Source of the DNA: Streptococcus sanguinis SK49
Lineage (GTDB): Bacteria; Bacillota; Bacilli; Lactobacillales; Streptococcaceae
Assembly (NCBI RefSeq): GCF_000212815.1
Contig: NZ_GL890985.1
Coordinates: forward strand, 1,484,253 to 1,533,341
Direction: 5' to 3'
DNA length: 49,089 nucleotides
Shown piece after piece: positions 1-8,983 of the stretch. The translations under genes and the position numbers were made by a program. A model generated the notes under the pieces. The model saw nothing but the letters and a program-made list of their open reading frames with translations. It did no database searches and was not told the origin of the DNA. Within the stretch, counting starts at the first letter, position 1. Each line of letters starts with the position of its first letter.

Positions 1-39
1 AAAAAGCTTTGGAAACATTAGATTTCCAAAGCTTTTTTT
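1..39 (-). terminator. Intrinsic terminator beyond pgdA (bidirectional form)
   Basis: A 15-bp perfect inverted repeat (1-15 with 23-37) has a 7-nt loop and T-runs on both strands. On the minus strand it lies about 50 nt past the pgdA stop, so it would end that transcript. It could equally stop plus-strand transcription entering from the left. Confidence 0.85.
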
Positions 40-91
40 GCTTTTACTCATTACCAACAATGATTTCCAAAATCTAAACCCAAGGACCGTC

Positions 92-1489
92 TTAGTCTCT
101 GCCGTAATAAATACGATGGGGCTCTAGCTGACCTTCCAGAAGCTCATCGACCGTTACCAAAGTATAGCCGTTACTCTTCAGATACTCGAGGACACTTGGT
201 AGGGCGTCAATACTGGTCTGGTGAATATCATGCATGAGGATAATCGAACCTGGCTGGGTTTTGGCAATCTCTTGCATAATGGCTTTAGTATTGCGTGTCT
301 TCCAGTCTAGACTGTCCACATTCCACATGATAAAGGACTGGTCAACCGAATTTTGGATTGTAGCATTAATAGCTCCATAAGGAGGCCGCGTAATCGTTGG
401 CTTGATGCCTATGACATTGTTAATAGCGGTCTGGGTATCAAGGATTTCTTTTTGGGCTGACTCCAGAGGTAGTTTGGTTAAGACTGGATGGTCCCATGTA
501 TGAATCCCAATCTGATGACCTTCATTGTGCACGCGCTTGACGATCGCTTCATTACCAGCAATGTTTTGACCAACCATAAAGAAGGTCGCCTTGGCACCAT
601 ATTTCTTAAGGATATCCAGAGCCTGCGGTGTTGTCTTAGGATCTGGACCGTCATCAAAGGTCAGAGCAACCATCTTCACATGCTTCTTAGCTTCAAAACT
701 CTGATAAGCTGCCAAGTCATCGCCAGTCAGATAGTCCGCATTGATCTGGTCATAAAAGCTAGACAAAGGAACATCAATGCTGGTTAAGCCTTGCACTTCC
801 TTACTCAGCTTAATAGAAAAATGGCTGTATTCATAGCGGAAGGACCACTGACCCAACTCCGTTCCATTGAGGGTGTTGAGAATTTCTGTCTGCACCGCCT
901 CATCGGCCTGTCTAAAGGTCAGCTGGCTGGATATTTCGTTGATGAAGATTTCCTTAGCTGCATCGGGATCCTGAAAGAGCTTATCCAGAGTGAAACGGCT
1001 GCCGTCTGCACCGAGATAGCTGTCAGCAACTTCCCGCTCTTCTCCTTTACTGATTTTCATCTCTTTGACATGATAGTCCTTGCGATGCACCAGTACTTCT
1101 TTGACATCCTTCAGGCTCGCTTCTTTTTCCTCAGCATAGTAGAAGGTCAATTCCTCAATCTTATCGCCCTTCTTCTGATTATCCTTAATCGTCTGGCTAT
1201 CTGCGTCCATCTGCTCCTTGACGCTTGCCATAACCTGACCATCCAGCAGAGGATAGAAGGACTCCACATAGTGGCTGCCAATCATCTTGCTCTGCTTTTC
1301 AGTTTTTTCAGCGTGGTATGTCTCTTCTTGAGCAATCAAGACACTAACTTTCTCTTGAAGTTCTTTTTCTTGGAAAATAGCGTAAATTTTTACAGCACCC
1401 AGAAATAGAGCAGCAACAAAAGCTAAAGCTAGCAAGCTGAGAACAATGAGTGTTTTCTTACCGTGTTTCTTGTTATTTTGTCTTTTCAT
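92..1489 (-). CDS. pgdA: Peptidoglycan N-acetylglucosamine deacetylase PgdA
   Basis: A metal-dependent carbohydrate esterase (CE4/NodB fold) that removes acetyl groups from GlcNAc in peptidoglycan outside the membrane, giving lysozyme resistance. The 465-aa length matches the pneumococcal enzyme. An N-terminal membrane anchor spans about residues 12-36 and a long extracellular linker region precedes the catalytic domain. The NodB motifs are complete: TFDDGP at 277-282, HTWDH at 330-334 (zinc histidines), RPPYG at 368-372, DSLDW at 392-396 and LMHD at 418-421 (catalytic His420). The start is supported by an AGGACAGG ribosome-binding site. It follows gloA by 61 nt and may share its transcript. 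The function call rests on motifs. Confidence 0.92.
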   Translation of the reverse strand: MKRQNNKKHGKKTLIVLSLLALAFVAALFLGAVKIYAIFQEKELQEKVSVLIAQEETYHAEKTEKQSKMIGSHYVESFYPLLDGQVMASVKEQMDADSQTIKDNQKKGDKIEELTFYYAEEKEASLKDVKEVLVHRKDYHVKEMKISKGEEREVADSYLGADGSRFTLDKLFQDPDAAKEIFINEISSQLTFRQADEAVQTEILNTLNGTELGQWSFRYEYSHFSIKLSKEVQGLTSIDVPLSSFYDQINADYLTGDDLAAYQSFEAKKHVKMVALTFDDGPDPKTTPQALDILKKYGAKATFFMVGQNIAGNEAIVKRVHNEGHQIGIHTWDHPVLTKLPLESAQKEILDTQTAINNVIGIKPTITRPPYGAINATIQNSVDQSFIMWNVDSLDWKTRNTKAIMQEIAKTQPGSIILMHDIHQTSIDALPSVLEYLKSNGYTLVTVDELLEGQLEPHRIYYGRD

Positions 1490-1550
1490 ACACCTGTCCT
1501 AAATGAATAAAAATCATCATTTATCTTGCAAAATTAACTGCAGCTAGATG

Positions 1551-1937
1551 TTAGAGACTCTTCTCACGAATGACTTCCACCTTGTAGCCATCAGGATCTT
1601 TTACAAAATAATAATTAGGCGGGTTGCCAGGAAGACCCTTTGGATCTGTCACTTCATAGCCTTTAGCCTTGTGCTCAGCGTGCAGACCTTCCAAGTCTGG
1701 CGTGCTAAGTGCCACATGAGCAAAACCGTCCCCAATCACATAAGGACCATGGTCATAGTTATAGGTCAGTTCCAGCTCATAATCATCACCTTCCAAACCT
1801 AGATAAACGATAGTAAACTGATAATCTGGAAAATCCTTGCGGCGCAGCTCTTTAAAACCAAAAGCCTCTGCATAAAAAGCGATAGACGCTTCCAAATTCT
1901 CCACACGCAAACAAGTATGTAACATTTTTGATGCCAT
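1551..1937 (-). CDS. gloA: Lactoylglutathione lyase / glyoxalase I family
   Basis: A 128-aa single-domain vicinal-oxygen-chelate protein that should isomerise the methylglyoxal hemithioacetal in the cytoplasm. The four expected metal ligands are in place at His7, Glu56, His74 and Glu121, almost the same positions as in E. coli GlxI. The C-terminal KDPDGYKVEV segment is typical. An AAGGTG ribosome-binding site precedes the ATG. It sits between the panE-like gene and pgdA, with its own possible -10 (TATAAT) about 30 nt upstream. Streptococci lack some glutathione pathways, so the physiological thiol is uncertain. Confidence 0.88.
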   Translation of the reverse strand: MASKMLHTCLRVENLEASIAFYAEAFGFKELRRKDFPDYQFTIVYLGLEGDDYELELTYNYDHGPYVIGDGFAHVALSTPDLEGLHAEHKAKGYEVTDPKGLPGNPPNYYFVKDPDGYKVEVIREKSL

Positions 1938-1965
1938 AATTTCACCTTATTCTTTCTTGTTTATT

Positions 1966-1971
1966 ATTATA
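1966..1971 (-). promoter_or_regulatory. Possible -10 box for gloA-pgdA
   Basis: A TATAAT hexamer on the minus strand lies 28 nt upstream of the gloA start, just after the terminator of the preceding operon. No good -35 is visible 17 bp upstream, so this is a modest call. Confidence 0.4.
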
Positions 1972-2026
1972 CCCTATTTTGGGAAAAACTTATATTAAAT
2001 TTTTAAAAAAGTAAATGAAAGTATAT

Positions 2027-2051
2027 AAAAAGCAAGCCATTAAGACCTGCT
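2027..2051 (-). terminator. Terminator overlapping the end of the panE-like gene
   Basis: On the minus strand AGCAGG pairs with CTTGCT (one G-U) across a 9-nt loop and is followed by a short T-run. It begins inside the stop codon of the panE-like gene, so it would end the ciaR-ciaH-panE transcript. Confidence 0.55.
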
Positions 2052-2988
2052 AAGAATTGTTTTTCAAAAACTGTTCGATAAAGTCGCTATACGAATTCCA
2101 TTGAGGCATGGGAATGCTTTCTTTCTCAGCACTTCTTTTGATTTCAAAATATTGATCAACCCACTCGGCATAGCCTGAATGCATGTGATTTGTGACCATT
2201 TCGGAAACCAAAGGCTGACTCAACATGAACTTCATTACTGGAACCAAGAGAAATAGGGGCAGGGATAGATATTTAGTAGGTTTATAACGATGTTTAGGAA
2301 TTCCATATCGCTGACAGAGTTCTAAACCTTCTCGCCAAGCGCAAATCATCTTTCGAATTGCTTTTTTATCTTTCAAGAGTGCATCAAAACTCCCCGCTTC
2401 TGCAACTGCACCTGCCATTACCGCCTCCTGAAGGCAGTGAACCTTCATCCAAGAAGCCAAGTCAGGCATAGCATCAATGTCTATCCCACTAGCTGTGAAG
2501 ATAGGAGACAACTCTGATGTGTAAGAATCATCATCAAGTAAGGTAGCTTCTTTGAAAATGATAGCTTGGATCCGACCATCACTCTTTCGCCCTCCTCCAA
2601 CAGAAGAAGGAAAAGCTAACGACACCTGCTTTCTGTCCAAATAAGAAGGAATCTTGGAGTTGATATTCCAGTTATTCTGTAAAATAAGTAAATGAGCTTT
2701 TTCCTTTATAGCCGCTAAATGATTCAATGCCTGCTCTAGTTGCAAACTATTTACCGTTAAGAGAATCAGGTCATAGTCTTGATCAATACTCGTCACCAAT
2801 GGCGGCTGGAAATGATGTTCTTTATAGACCTGTTCGTCTTTCCTTAAATCTTTAATAGAAAGTGTGAAGCCTTGCTCTAAAGTCGACAGCTTATGCTCTC
2901 TAACTAAGACAGTAACTTGATGTTGATTAGACAGTAACCAAGCGTATGTCAAACCGATTGTGCCAGCACCATAAACCAAAATATTCAT
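2050..2988 (-). CDS. Ketopantoate reductase family (PanE/ApbA-like)
   Basis: A 312-aa protein of the ApbA/PanE family. The N-terminus carries an NAD(P)-binding loop, GAGTIG at residues 8-13, after a hydrophobic beta strand. A 'VTVLVR' segment follows and fits the second strand of the nucleotide fold. The C-terminal half is helical, as in ketopantoate reductase. The classical role is NADPH reduction of 2-dehydropantoate to pantoate for CoA synthesis, but many paralogues act on other 2-oxo acids, so the substrate is not established. It starts 15 nt after the ciaH stop with a GGGAGAGG ribosome-binding site, so it looks co-transcribed with ciaRH. Confidence 0.75.
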   Translation of the reverse strand: MNILVYGAGTIGLTYAWLLSNQHQVTVLVREHKLSTLEQGFTLSIKDLRKDEQVYKEHHFQPPLVTSIDQDYDLILLTVNSLQLEQALNHLAAIKEKAHLLILQNNWNINSKIPSYLDRKQVSLAFPSSVGGGRKSDGRIQAIIFKEATLLDDDSYTSELSPIFTASGIDIDAMPDLASWMKVHCLQEAVMAGAVAEAGSFDALLKDKKAIRKMICAWREGLELCQRYGIPKHRYKPTKYLSLPLFLLVPVMKFMLSQPLVSEMVTNHMHSGYAEWVDQYFEIKRSAEKESIPMPQWNSYSDFIEQFLKNNS

Positions 2989-3003
2989 ATTAGGCCTCTC
3001 CCG

Positions 3004-4386
3004 CTATTTAACAGAACGCTTTTTCGTTTCTTTCAGTAGCAGTTTAACTTCAAAGACCGTACCTTTTGGTTTGTTGTCCTTGACATAAATAGAGCCCTTG
3101 AAAGCATCGACAATCTGCTTGGCTAGAGAAAGTCCCAGACCAAAGCCACCTTTTTGACGGGTCCGAGCCTTATCTACCCGATAAAAGCGATCAAAAATCT
3201 TCTTCTTATCTTCATCGCTGATACCAGGACCATTGTCCGCCACTCGGAAAATAAGGTAACGATCTGTCGAAGTAGCCATGACACTGATTACGCCATCATC
3301 ATCTGTATACTTGATAGCATTGTCAAATAGAATGGTCATCAGTTGTTTGAGAAAAATTTGATCGGTCACAATAGGGTGCTTGATCATATTTTCTGAATGA
3401 AAGGCTTTTTTATTCTCCCTTGCGATAATGCAGTAATTAGCAAAGGTGGTATCAAAAAATTCTGGTTCAACTTCACCATATTGTGGCTTAATGCCATCAT
3501 CGCGACGGGCCAGGTTGAGCAGATTGGTTGTCAGCAAGCGCATATTCCGTACTTCATCCAAGCTAGAAGCAATATTTTCACTGCTCTGCATAATTGTAGC
3601 TTCAGGCTTACGAAAGAGCGTTTCTAAGCGGCTCTGCAATACTGCCAGAGGAGTCCGTAGTTCGTGACTTGCATTTTCCACGAAAGCCTTCTGCTTCTGG
3701 ATACTTTCCAGCAGAGGCTTGACACTCATCCGAGCCAGATAAATACTGGCAATCAGGGAAATTCCCCAAAAGCTGACCATGACCATGGCAATTAATTTCT
3801 CGTGCTTCTCACTAGTTTGCTCTAATTGACTAGTACTAGTCATAACTACTGCATATTTTATATCAGGATATTCATCATCAGGATCAATATCAAATAAATA
3901 TGCTCGATAACTTTCTGACTGACCAAAACTATTGCTTATTGAAATTTCTTTAATTTTGTTCAAATAAGATTTATTAAATTCTAGCGAGTTAAAATCTAAG
4001 AAACCATCGCTCTTACTAGTCGAAATATTCTTATAATCATCATCCAAGAGTAAGGCAAAAGTATTCGAACTTACATTAGCTAGCTCAGGATTAACAGGTT
4101 CTTTATCGTGCTCTGGTTCTCCAGAATCATTTTTACCATTCCTACTATTCGGCTTATTCGATGGATTAGACTGCTGCCCCGTTGTTCTATAAGCGATGTC
4201 AGCAACTGAGCTAGGACTCTTACCCAACATTCTTAAATTATCATCGACCGTTGTATAAAGAATGGAGCGCATGACTTGAATAATAATCAAGGTCATGGCC
4301 GAGAAGATTAATGTGAACAACCCAAAATAGCGAATGAAATAAGAGAAATCATCCGCATAAAAGGTCTTCTTGATTTTATTCAGCAT
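3004..4386 (-). CDS. ciaH: Sensor histidine kinase CiaH
   Basis: The membrane sensor of the CiaRH two-component system, which in streptococci affects competence, beta-lactam tolerance, stress and biofilm. Residues 19-44 and about 198-220 are membrane segments that bracket an extracellular domain rich in Ser, Asn, Pro and charged residues. The H-box ([10 protein letters not shown]) places the phospho-accepting His at 241. The ATPase domain follows, with FDNAIKYT (N box), DNGPGI (G1) and GFGLGLSLA (G2). The gene overlaps ciaR by 11 nt, so the two are translationally coupled. The extracellular loop contains a low-complexity stretch at about 70-98. Confidence 0.93.
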   Translation of the reverse strand: MLNKIKKTFYADDFSYFIRYFGLFTLIFSAMTLIIIQVMRSILYTTVDDNLRMLGKSPSSVADIAYRTTGQQSNPSNKPNSRNGKNDSGEPEHDKEPVNPELANVSSNTFALLLDDDYKNISTSKSDGFLDFNSLEFNKSYLNKIKEISISNSFGQSESYRAYLFDIDPDDEYPDIKYAVVMTSTSQLEQTSEKHEKLIAMVMVSFWGISLIASIYLARMSVKPLLESIQKQKAFVENASHELRTPLAVLQSRLETLFRKPEATIMQSSENIASSLDEVRNMRLLTTNLLNLARRDDGIKPQYGEVEPEFFDTTFANYCIIARENKKAFHSENMIKHPIVTDQIFLKQLMTILFDNAIKYTDDDGVISVMATSTDRYLIFRVADNGPGISDEDKKKIFDRFYRVDKARTRQKGGFGLGLSLAKQIVDAFKGSIYVKDNKPKGTVFEVKLLLKETKKRSVK

Positions 4387-5050
4387 CTTTTAAAATGTAA
4401 CCGACACTACGAAGCGTATGCAAATTTTTCGCAAATGCCGTTCCTTTCAGTTTTTTACGTATCTTAGAAACGTACACTTCAACAACGGAAACAGTAGTAT
4501 CGCTATCAAACCCCCACAAACGGTCAAAAATTTGAGTCTTTGGCAAAATTACATTTTGATTTTGTAGGAAATAAACTAAGAGATCAAACTCTTTACCCAA
4601 CAATTCCACTTCTTTATCTGCTACTAAGGTAGAATTAGTAGATAAATTAACAGAAACTTCACCATAAGAAAGAGTATTCTCGTTGAATTTACCAGCGCGT
4701 TTCAAGAGAGCTTGGATCCGCATTTTCAGTTCTTCTAAATAAAAAGGTTTTGTCAGATAGTCATCAGCCCCAAGTTCAAAGCCATGCCCTTTGTCATCTA
4801 AGCTTTCCTTAGCTGTCATGATAAGAACAGGTGTTGCGACTCCTTTGGCTCGAAGATCTTTAAGCACTTGGAAACCATCCTTTTCAGGCAACATGAGATC
4901 CAGTAAGATGAGGTCATAAACACCGCTTTCTGCTTCATAAAGACCTTCTTCGCCATCAAAAACTTGCATTACATCAGCAAAATCATCTAAGAAATCAAAA
5001 ACTGAGTTTGACAGTCCAAGATCGTCTTCTACCAACAGAATTTTAATCAT
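4376..5050 (-). CDS. ciaR: Response regulator CiaR
   Basis: An OmpR-family DNA-binding regulator that in pneumococcus recognises TTTAAG-N5-TTTAAG direct repeats. The receiver domain has the acidic pair at 9-10, the phosphorylated Asp at 51 ([11 protein letters not shown]), and TAKES and KPFYLEE motifs. A winged-helix domain ends in the usual RSVGY region. The ATG at 5050 was chosen over an upstream in-frame TTG because the TTG codon overlaps the GGAGGAAAG ribosome-binding site and because the resulting 224 aa equals the known length of CiaR. An extended -10 lies 67 nt upstream. Confidence 0.95.
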   Translation of the reverse strand: MIKILLVEDDLGLSNSVFDFLDDFADVMQVFDGEEGLYEAESGVYDLILLDLMLPEKDGFQVLKDLRAKGVATPVLIMTAKESLDDKGHGFELGADDYLTKPFYLEELKMRIQALLKRAGKFNENTLSYGEVSVNLSTNSTLVADKEVELLGKEFDLLVYFLQNQNVILPKTQIFDRLWGFDSDTTVSVVEVYVSKIRKKLKGTAFAKNLHTLRSVGYILKDAE

Positions 5051-5116
5051 TTTTCTTTCCTCCAATAAAACTTACCAAGATTATGTCTTTTGGTTTTTGT
5101 TTTATTTGCTATTCTT

Positions 5117-5125
5117 ATTATATCA
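5117..5125 (-). promoter_or_regulatory. Extended -10 promoter directly upstream of ciaR
   Basis: On the minus strand TGATATAAT is a TGn-extended consensus -10, located between the CiaX-like gene and ciaR. No -35 match is evident at 17 bp. It would let ciaRH be transcribed independently of the upstream gene. Confidence 0.5.
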
Positions 5126-5154
5126 TGACTTGGGTCAAAATCAGTAAGTTTTTT

Positions 5155-5634
5155 CTACGACTGCGACGTTTTATTTTCTTTTGTAGACTTATTATTCTTG
5201 TCCGATTGTTCATTTGTGTTCGTTGAAGACTTTTTCTTATTTTTCTTCCCGTTGTCATTTTGCTGAGCAGAAGAATTCTTGCTCTTGTCATTGTCAGACT
5301 GCTGGCCGTCTTGAGGCGGCATTCCTTGGTCTTGACCGTTCTGTCCTGGACCACCATCCTGCGGCGGCATTCCATTGCCTGGTCCACCATTTTGACTATT
5401 CTGACCTGGTTGTGGTGGCATTCCATTTCCTGCATCCTGGCCATTCTGACCCTGCTCCGGTGCTCCAGGCATAGCAGCTGGCTGTTGAATAGCTGATTGC
5501 TGATTGTTTGTTCCGTGAATAGCTGTCGCTAGACCATAGCCACCTAGAAGTCCGACTGCTAGAGCACCACCCGTCGCAACCGTCAGCCACCATTTAGTAC
5601 TTTTTTCTACAACAATCATTTTTTCCATATCCAT
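5155..5634 (-). CDS. Low-complexity membrane-anchored protein in the CiaX position
   Basis: A 159-aa protein of unknown function. A short basic N-terminus precedes one hydrophobic segment at about residues 15-37 (TVATGGALAVGLLGGYGLAT), with no lipobox. The rest is an extracytoplasmic tail rich in Gln, Gly, Asn, Pro and Asp with repeated GNGMPPQ / QGMPPQDG units at about 70-110, then a Lys/Asn/Ser-rich C-terminus. The start has a GAGGG ribosome-binding site 9 nt upstream. It directly precedes ciaR. In S. mutans a secreted peptide gene, ciaX, occupies this position and takes part in calcium-dependent autoregulation. Sequence homology to CiaX was not shown here, so the link is positional inference. 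Confidence 0.7.
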   Translation of the reverse strand: MDMEKMIVVEKSTKWWLTVATGGALAVGLLGGYGLATAIHGTNNQQSAIQQPAAMPGAPEQGQNGQDAGNGMPPQPGQNSQNGGPGNGMPPQDGGPGQNGQDQGMPPQDGQQSDNDKSKNSSAQQNDNGKKNKKKSSTNTNEQSDKNNKSTKENKTSQS

Positions 5635-5744
5635 TTAATACGTTCCCTCTTTCTTTTGTTAATTTATCAATCTGTTTCTATCAAACAAGAAGCTAATGCA
5701 GCTTACAAGTCATCCCATACACATCCTTTCACTTGAATAGCATT

Positions 5745-5788
5745 ATCATATAGATTTTTACTTAAACAGGACTGAATTTTTTCTTAAA
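5745..5788 (-). promoter_or_regulatory. CiaR-type promoter with three phased hexamers
   Basis: On the minus strand the order is TTTAAG (5783-5788), 5 nt, ATTCAG (5772-5777), 5 nt, TTTAAG (5761-5766), exactly 10 nt, then a -10-like TATGAT (5745-5750). The pneumococcal CiaR box is TTTAAG-N5-TTTAAG placed about 10 bp upstream of the -10, so spacing and sequence agree except for the degenerate middle hexamer. It drives the CiaX-like gene and probably ciaRH, which implies autoregulation. Confidence 0.7.
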
Positions 5789-5882
5789 AAAGGCTGAAAG
5801 ATAGGGAAAATGGATATAAAGTTCTTTATTGTCATTCATAAAAAGTAATAAATTGAACTTTCATTTTCGAAATTTTATAAAA

Positions 5883-5914
5883 CAAAAAGCCTGAGATAAT
5901 ATAATATCTCAGAC
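5883..5914 (-). terminator. Terminator of pepN
   Basis: On the minus strand a 10-bp stem built around CTGAGATA/TATCTCAG is followed by TTTTTGTTTT. It lies about 25 nt past the pepN stop. The 5635-5939 interval otherwise holds only the CiaR-type promoter and the leader of the CiaX-like gene. Confidence 0.8.
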
Positions 5915-5939
5915 TTTCTTCTCAATTTAATTAAAACTA

Positions 5940-8480
5940 TCAGATCGCAGCTCGAATTGCTTTTTCTACTGCTTCTTTCTCACGCTTCACCAATTCAACA
6001 CGCGCAGCGATTTCCTTGATTCCCATGCTGATATTCCGGCTAATCGCCATATCATCCAACTGAGGCTCAAAGAAGGCTTTGTATTCTGCCAATCTCTTCT
6101 CTGTCTTGAAGACCACTGCTGGGCTAATGACAAAGCTATCAAAGCTCATGTCGCCACCTAATGCAGCCTTAATCCAGTCCCAATTCTCACGCGCCCAAGT
6201 CCACACCGCTTCTTGAGTAAAATCCCGGCTGAGGAAACGGGCATACCAAGCTGACAAATCCTGCGGTTTCACAGTAAATTTGTCCTTCCAAGTCGCTAAC
6301 AGTTCATCCAAGGTTTCCTTGTTCTTCGTATAAGAAAGAGCTGTAGAAAGAGCATTTTTGAAGCTTCCATCATTTGAAGCGACATAGAGTTCCAGATAAA
6401 GCTTAGTCAGCTCCTTGCTTTCATGATGCTTGATTTGGTTGACCAATACCTGCAGACGAATAGCGGCAGGGAGTTTTTCCAAATTATCACGATAGCGGTC
6501 AAAAATCTGGCTAGCTTGAGCTTTAGCCGTTTCATCGTCAGCCTTAATCATATTACTCACAATGAGCTGACGAACCATCTCATCCTCATCACTTTCGCCT
6601 GCCTGTTTTTCAAAACCAAGACGGTCGAAATTACTTTGACTGAGAATTTTCAGCAAGGCTTTGTAATCTTCTTCTGTCTGACTGCCTTCATCCACAAAAC
6701 GATTCAATCCTTCCAGAACTTGGGAAACAGCTGAAACTACCATATAAGAAGTTTCGTTTGCCAGCTTACTGATGACTGGCAGCAGGTCCGCATAAGAAAT
6801 CTTACCTGACTCTGCTAGAAGTCGGCGCTCCTGCACGATTTGCAGTTTACTAATATTGTCCAAAGAGCTGAGATTATTCAGAAGAGCATCCAGCAACTCA
6901 CCCTGATAATCTGTAATATAGTGGGCAGTATTTTCTGTATTGAGGCGCAGGGCTCCTTCATTTTGCGCTGCCAAGGCTGCATAATTAGGAATTTCCAGTC
7001 TTTCTGTCGTCAGAGTATCAGGAAGTCCTTGCCAGTTACTGTTAAGAGGCACTGGCCATAGACGACCTTTGTCTTCGTGCTCTCCAATGAAAAACTGCTT
7101 CTGGGTCAAAATCAAGCAGTCATTTTCGACCTTTGCAGTGACAACTGGATACCCCGGCTGCTCTAGCCAAGCATCCATAAAGGCTGCTACATCACGGCCA
7201 GAAGCTTGAGAAAGAGCATCCCAAAGGTCACGACCGATGGTATTTCCATACTGATGCTTCTCAAAGTAGGCGCCTAGCCCCTTACGGAAGGCATCGTCTC
7301 CCAGCCAACGACGCAGCATGTGCATGAGACGGCTACCCTTGGCATAGACAATGGCTCCATCAAAAAGAGTATTGATTTCATCAGGATGCTTGACCTCTAC
7401 ATGGACTGACTGGACGCCATCAGTCGCGTCACGCTTGAGGGCATAAGGAGCTCCACTGGTCTGGAAATCTTCAAAAATCTTCCAGCTAGGCTCAATCGCA
7501 TCAACTGAGACATACTCCATCATATTGGCAAAGCTTTCATTGAGCCAGAGGTCGTCCCACCACTTCATTGTCACTAGATTTCCGAACCATTGGTGAGCTA
7601 GTTCGTGTGCAACAACCAAGGCAACTGTCTGACGGCTCAAGGCTGTTGAATTTTCATCCACCAGCAGATAGATTTCCCGATACGTTACCAAGCCCCAATT
7701 TTCCATAGCCCCAGCAGAAAAGTCTGGCAGGGCCACATGGAGGGACTGAGGAATAGGGTACTTGACTCCGTAGTATTCCTCGTAAAATTCAATACAGCGA
7801 ACCGCAATGTCCAAAGCAAACTCTAGATTGCTGGCTGGGTGGGCCTTGGTCGCATAGACTCCTACCAAGGTTCCATTCTTGGTTTTAGCAGTAATTCCTT
7901 GCATATCACCTGCAGCAAAAGCCAAGAGATAGGAAGACATACGTGGAGTCGTTTCAAACTTCCAAACGCCAGTCGCTTTGCGGTTTTCAACATCAATTTC
8001 TGGCATATTAGACAGAGCCAACTCACCCTCTGCTTGGTCAAATTTCAAAGCTAAATCAAAAGTTGCCTTAGCCTCTGGCTCATCCACACTCGGAAAGGCT
8101 TCGCGGGCAAAGTGACTCTCAAACTGCGTAGAAATAATCTCTTTTTTCACACCATCAACCGTATAGTAAGATGGGTAAATCCCAGTCATATTGTCCGTAA
8201 TCTTACCAGTATAAGTTATTGTCACCACTACAGGCCCAACCGCTTCCAGCTCGATATAAAGAGCTTCATTGTCCTTATCAAGAGTGAAAGGACGAGCTTG
8301 GCCAGCTACCTCTACAGCTTCAACTGTCAAATCTTTTTGATGTAGGGAAATCTTACTCGTCTTAGCTTCCCCGGTAATGGTCACTTTGCCTGAAAAAGTC
8401 TTGTCAGCACGATTCAGATCCAAAAAGAGATCATAGTGCTCAGGAACAAAAGTTTCAATAAAATGTTTAACTGCTTGCAT
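5940..8480 (-). CDS. pepN: Aminopeptidase N (M1 zinc metallopeptidase)
   Basis: A cytoplasmic M1 aminopeptidase that trims N-terminal residues from peptides taken up or released by proteolysis. The 846-aa length is typical of lactic acid bacteria. The substrate-anchoring GAMEN motif is at 257-261, the zinc motif HELAH at 292-296, and the third zinc ligand is Glu315 in NESFA. The remaining C-terminal half is the helical ERAP1-like domain. A GAGGAG ribosome-binding site precedes the ATG. It is monocistronic here, with its own promoter and terminator. The pepN-ciaRH neighbourhood is conserved in related streptococci. Confidence 0.95.
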   Translation of the reverse strand: MQAVKHFIETFVPEHYDLFLDLNRADKTFSGKVTITGEAKTSKISLHQKDLTVEAVEVAGQARPFTLDKDNEALYIELEAVGPVVVTITYTGKITDNMTGIYPSYYTVDGVKKEIISTQFESHFAREAFPSVDEPEAKATFDLALKFDQAEGELALSNMPEIDVENRKATGVWKFETTPRMSSYLLAFAAGDMQGITAKTKNGTLVGVYATKAHPASNLEFALDIAVRCIEFYEEYYGVKYPIPQSLHVALPDFSAGAMENWGLVTYREIYLLVDENSTALSRQTVALVVAHELAHQWFGNLVTMKWWDDLWLNESFANMMEYVSVDAIEPSWKIFEDFQTSGAPYALKRDATDGVQSVHVEVKHPDEINTLFDGAIVYAKGSRLMHMLRRWLGDDAFRKGLGAYFEKHQYGNTIGRDLWDALSQASGRDVAAFMDAWLEQPGYPVVTAKVENDCLILTQKQFFIGEHEDKGRLWPVPLNSNWQGLPDTLTTERLEIPNYAALAAQNEGALRLNTENTAHYITDYQGELLDALLNNLSSLDNISKLQIVQERRLLAESGKISYADLLPVISKLANETSYMVVSAVSQVLEGLNRFVDEGSQTEEDYKALLKILSQSNFDRLGFEKQAGESDEDEMVRQLIVSNMIKADDETAKAQASQIFDRYRDNLEKLPAAIRLQVLVNQIKHHESKELTKLYLELYVASNDGSFKNALSTALSYTKNKETLDELLATWKDKFTVKPQDLSAWYARFLSRDFTQEAVWTWARENWDWIKAALGGDMSFDSFVISPAVVFKTEKRLAEYKAFFEPQLDDMAISRNISMGIKEIAARVELVKREKEAVEKAIRAAI

Positions 8481-8552
8481 AAGCTTCTCCTCATCTAACG
8501 AACATCATGGCAAGATTACTCCGCCATACTTGTCCGCTTATAATCTGTTATT

Positions 8553-8561
8553 ATTGTATCA
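8553..8561 (-). promoter_or_regulatory. Extended -10 promoter of pepN
   Basis: TGATACAAT on the minus strand is a TGn-extended -10 about 72 nt upstream of the pepN start. A TTGCAA lies further upstream at a wider than usual spacing. Confidence 0.45.
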
Positions 8562-8596
8562 TATTTAAAAGATTTCGTTGCAAAATAAATGCAAGC

Positions 8597-8621
8597 AAAA
8601 AGACAGGGGAATAACCTGTCT
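8597..8621 (-). terminator. Terminator closing the TslA-like module
   Basis: On the minus strand AGACAGG and CCTGTCT form a 7-bp stem with a 7-nt loop followed by TTTT. It lies 28 nt past the last small gene of the module and separates it from pepN. Confidence 0.7.
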
Positions 8622-8648
8622 ATGTAGTTTATGAAAATGGAAGAAAGG

Positions 8649-8975
8649 TCAAGAGTTCTTCTTTTCTTTCTCAAGTTCCTCTAATTTTTTATTATAGATT
8701 CGATTTTCTTCGTGATAAGTTTTGTTTAGCCGTTCTTCATAACGCTGAATTTTTCTCTCAAAAATTTCTCTATTTTCTTCTATTTGTCTTAATTCATATG
8801 AGGGCACGGTATCAGGACTATTACGACAAAAAGATAATATCCATTCGCTCATTTGCTCTGAAACATTTTTAGCCTCTCGTCTCATATCTTGGTAATCCCA
8901 TTCATACTCACTAACTTTCTTACGAAAGGCTATGTGATCATCATCAAGACGATCAATCTTTTTTTGAATTTCCAT
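8649..8975 (-). CDS. Small helical protein, probable T7SS substrate partner
   Basis: A 108-aa, highly charged, predicted all-helical protein without signal peptide or membrane segment. It has many Glu, Lys and Arg residues in heptad-like spacing, notably in the last 40 residues (EERLNKTYHEENRIYNKKLE). A good AGGAGG ribosome-binding site is 4 nt before the ATG. It follows another small helical gene by 8 nt. Pairs of such proteins accompany LXG and TslA type VII substrates and form part of the secretion signal, and this is the basis for the call. I did not confirm membership of a named partner family (for example DUF3958). It is an inference from size, composition and context. Confidence 0.6.
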   Translation of the reverse strand: MEIQKKIDRLDDDHIAFRKKVSEYEWDYQDMRREAKNVSEQMSEWILSFCRNSPDTVPSYELRQIEENREIFERKIQRYEERLNKTYHEENRIYNKKLEELEKEKKNS

Positions 8976-8983
8976 AGAGCCTC

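Noticed and set aside
488..1408. Plus-strand open frames opposite pgdA
   Set aside because: They oppose a gene with complete catalytic motifs, have no ribosome-binding sites and show no recognisable protein features.
5051..5065. Upstream TTG start for ciaR
   Set aside because: The codon overlaps the GGAGG ribosome-binding site of the ATG at 5050, and the ATG gives the normal length of 224 aa.
5118..5474. Several open frames around the CiaX-like gene
   Set aside because: They come from the repetitive, biased sequence of that gene. None has a start signal and all are out of frame with the anchored protein.
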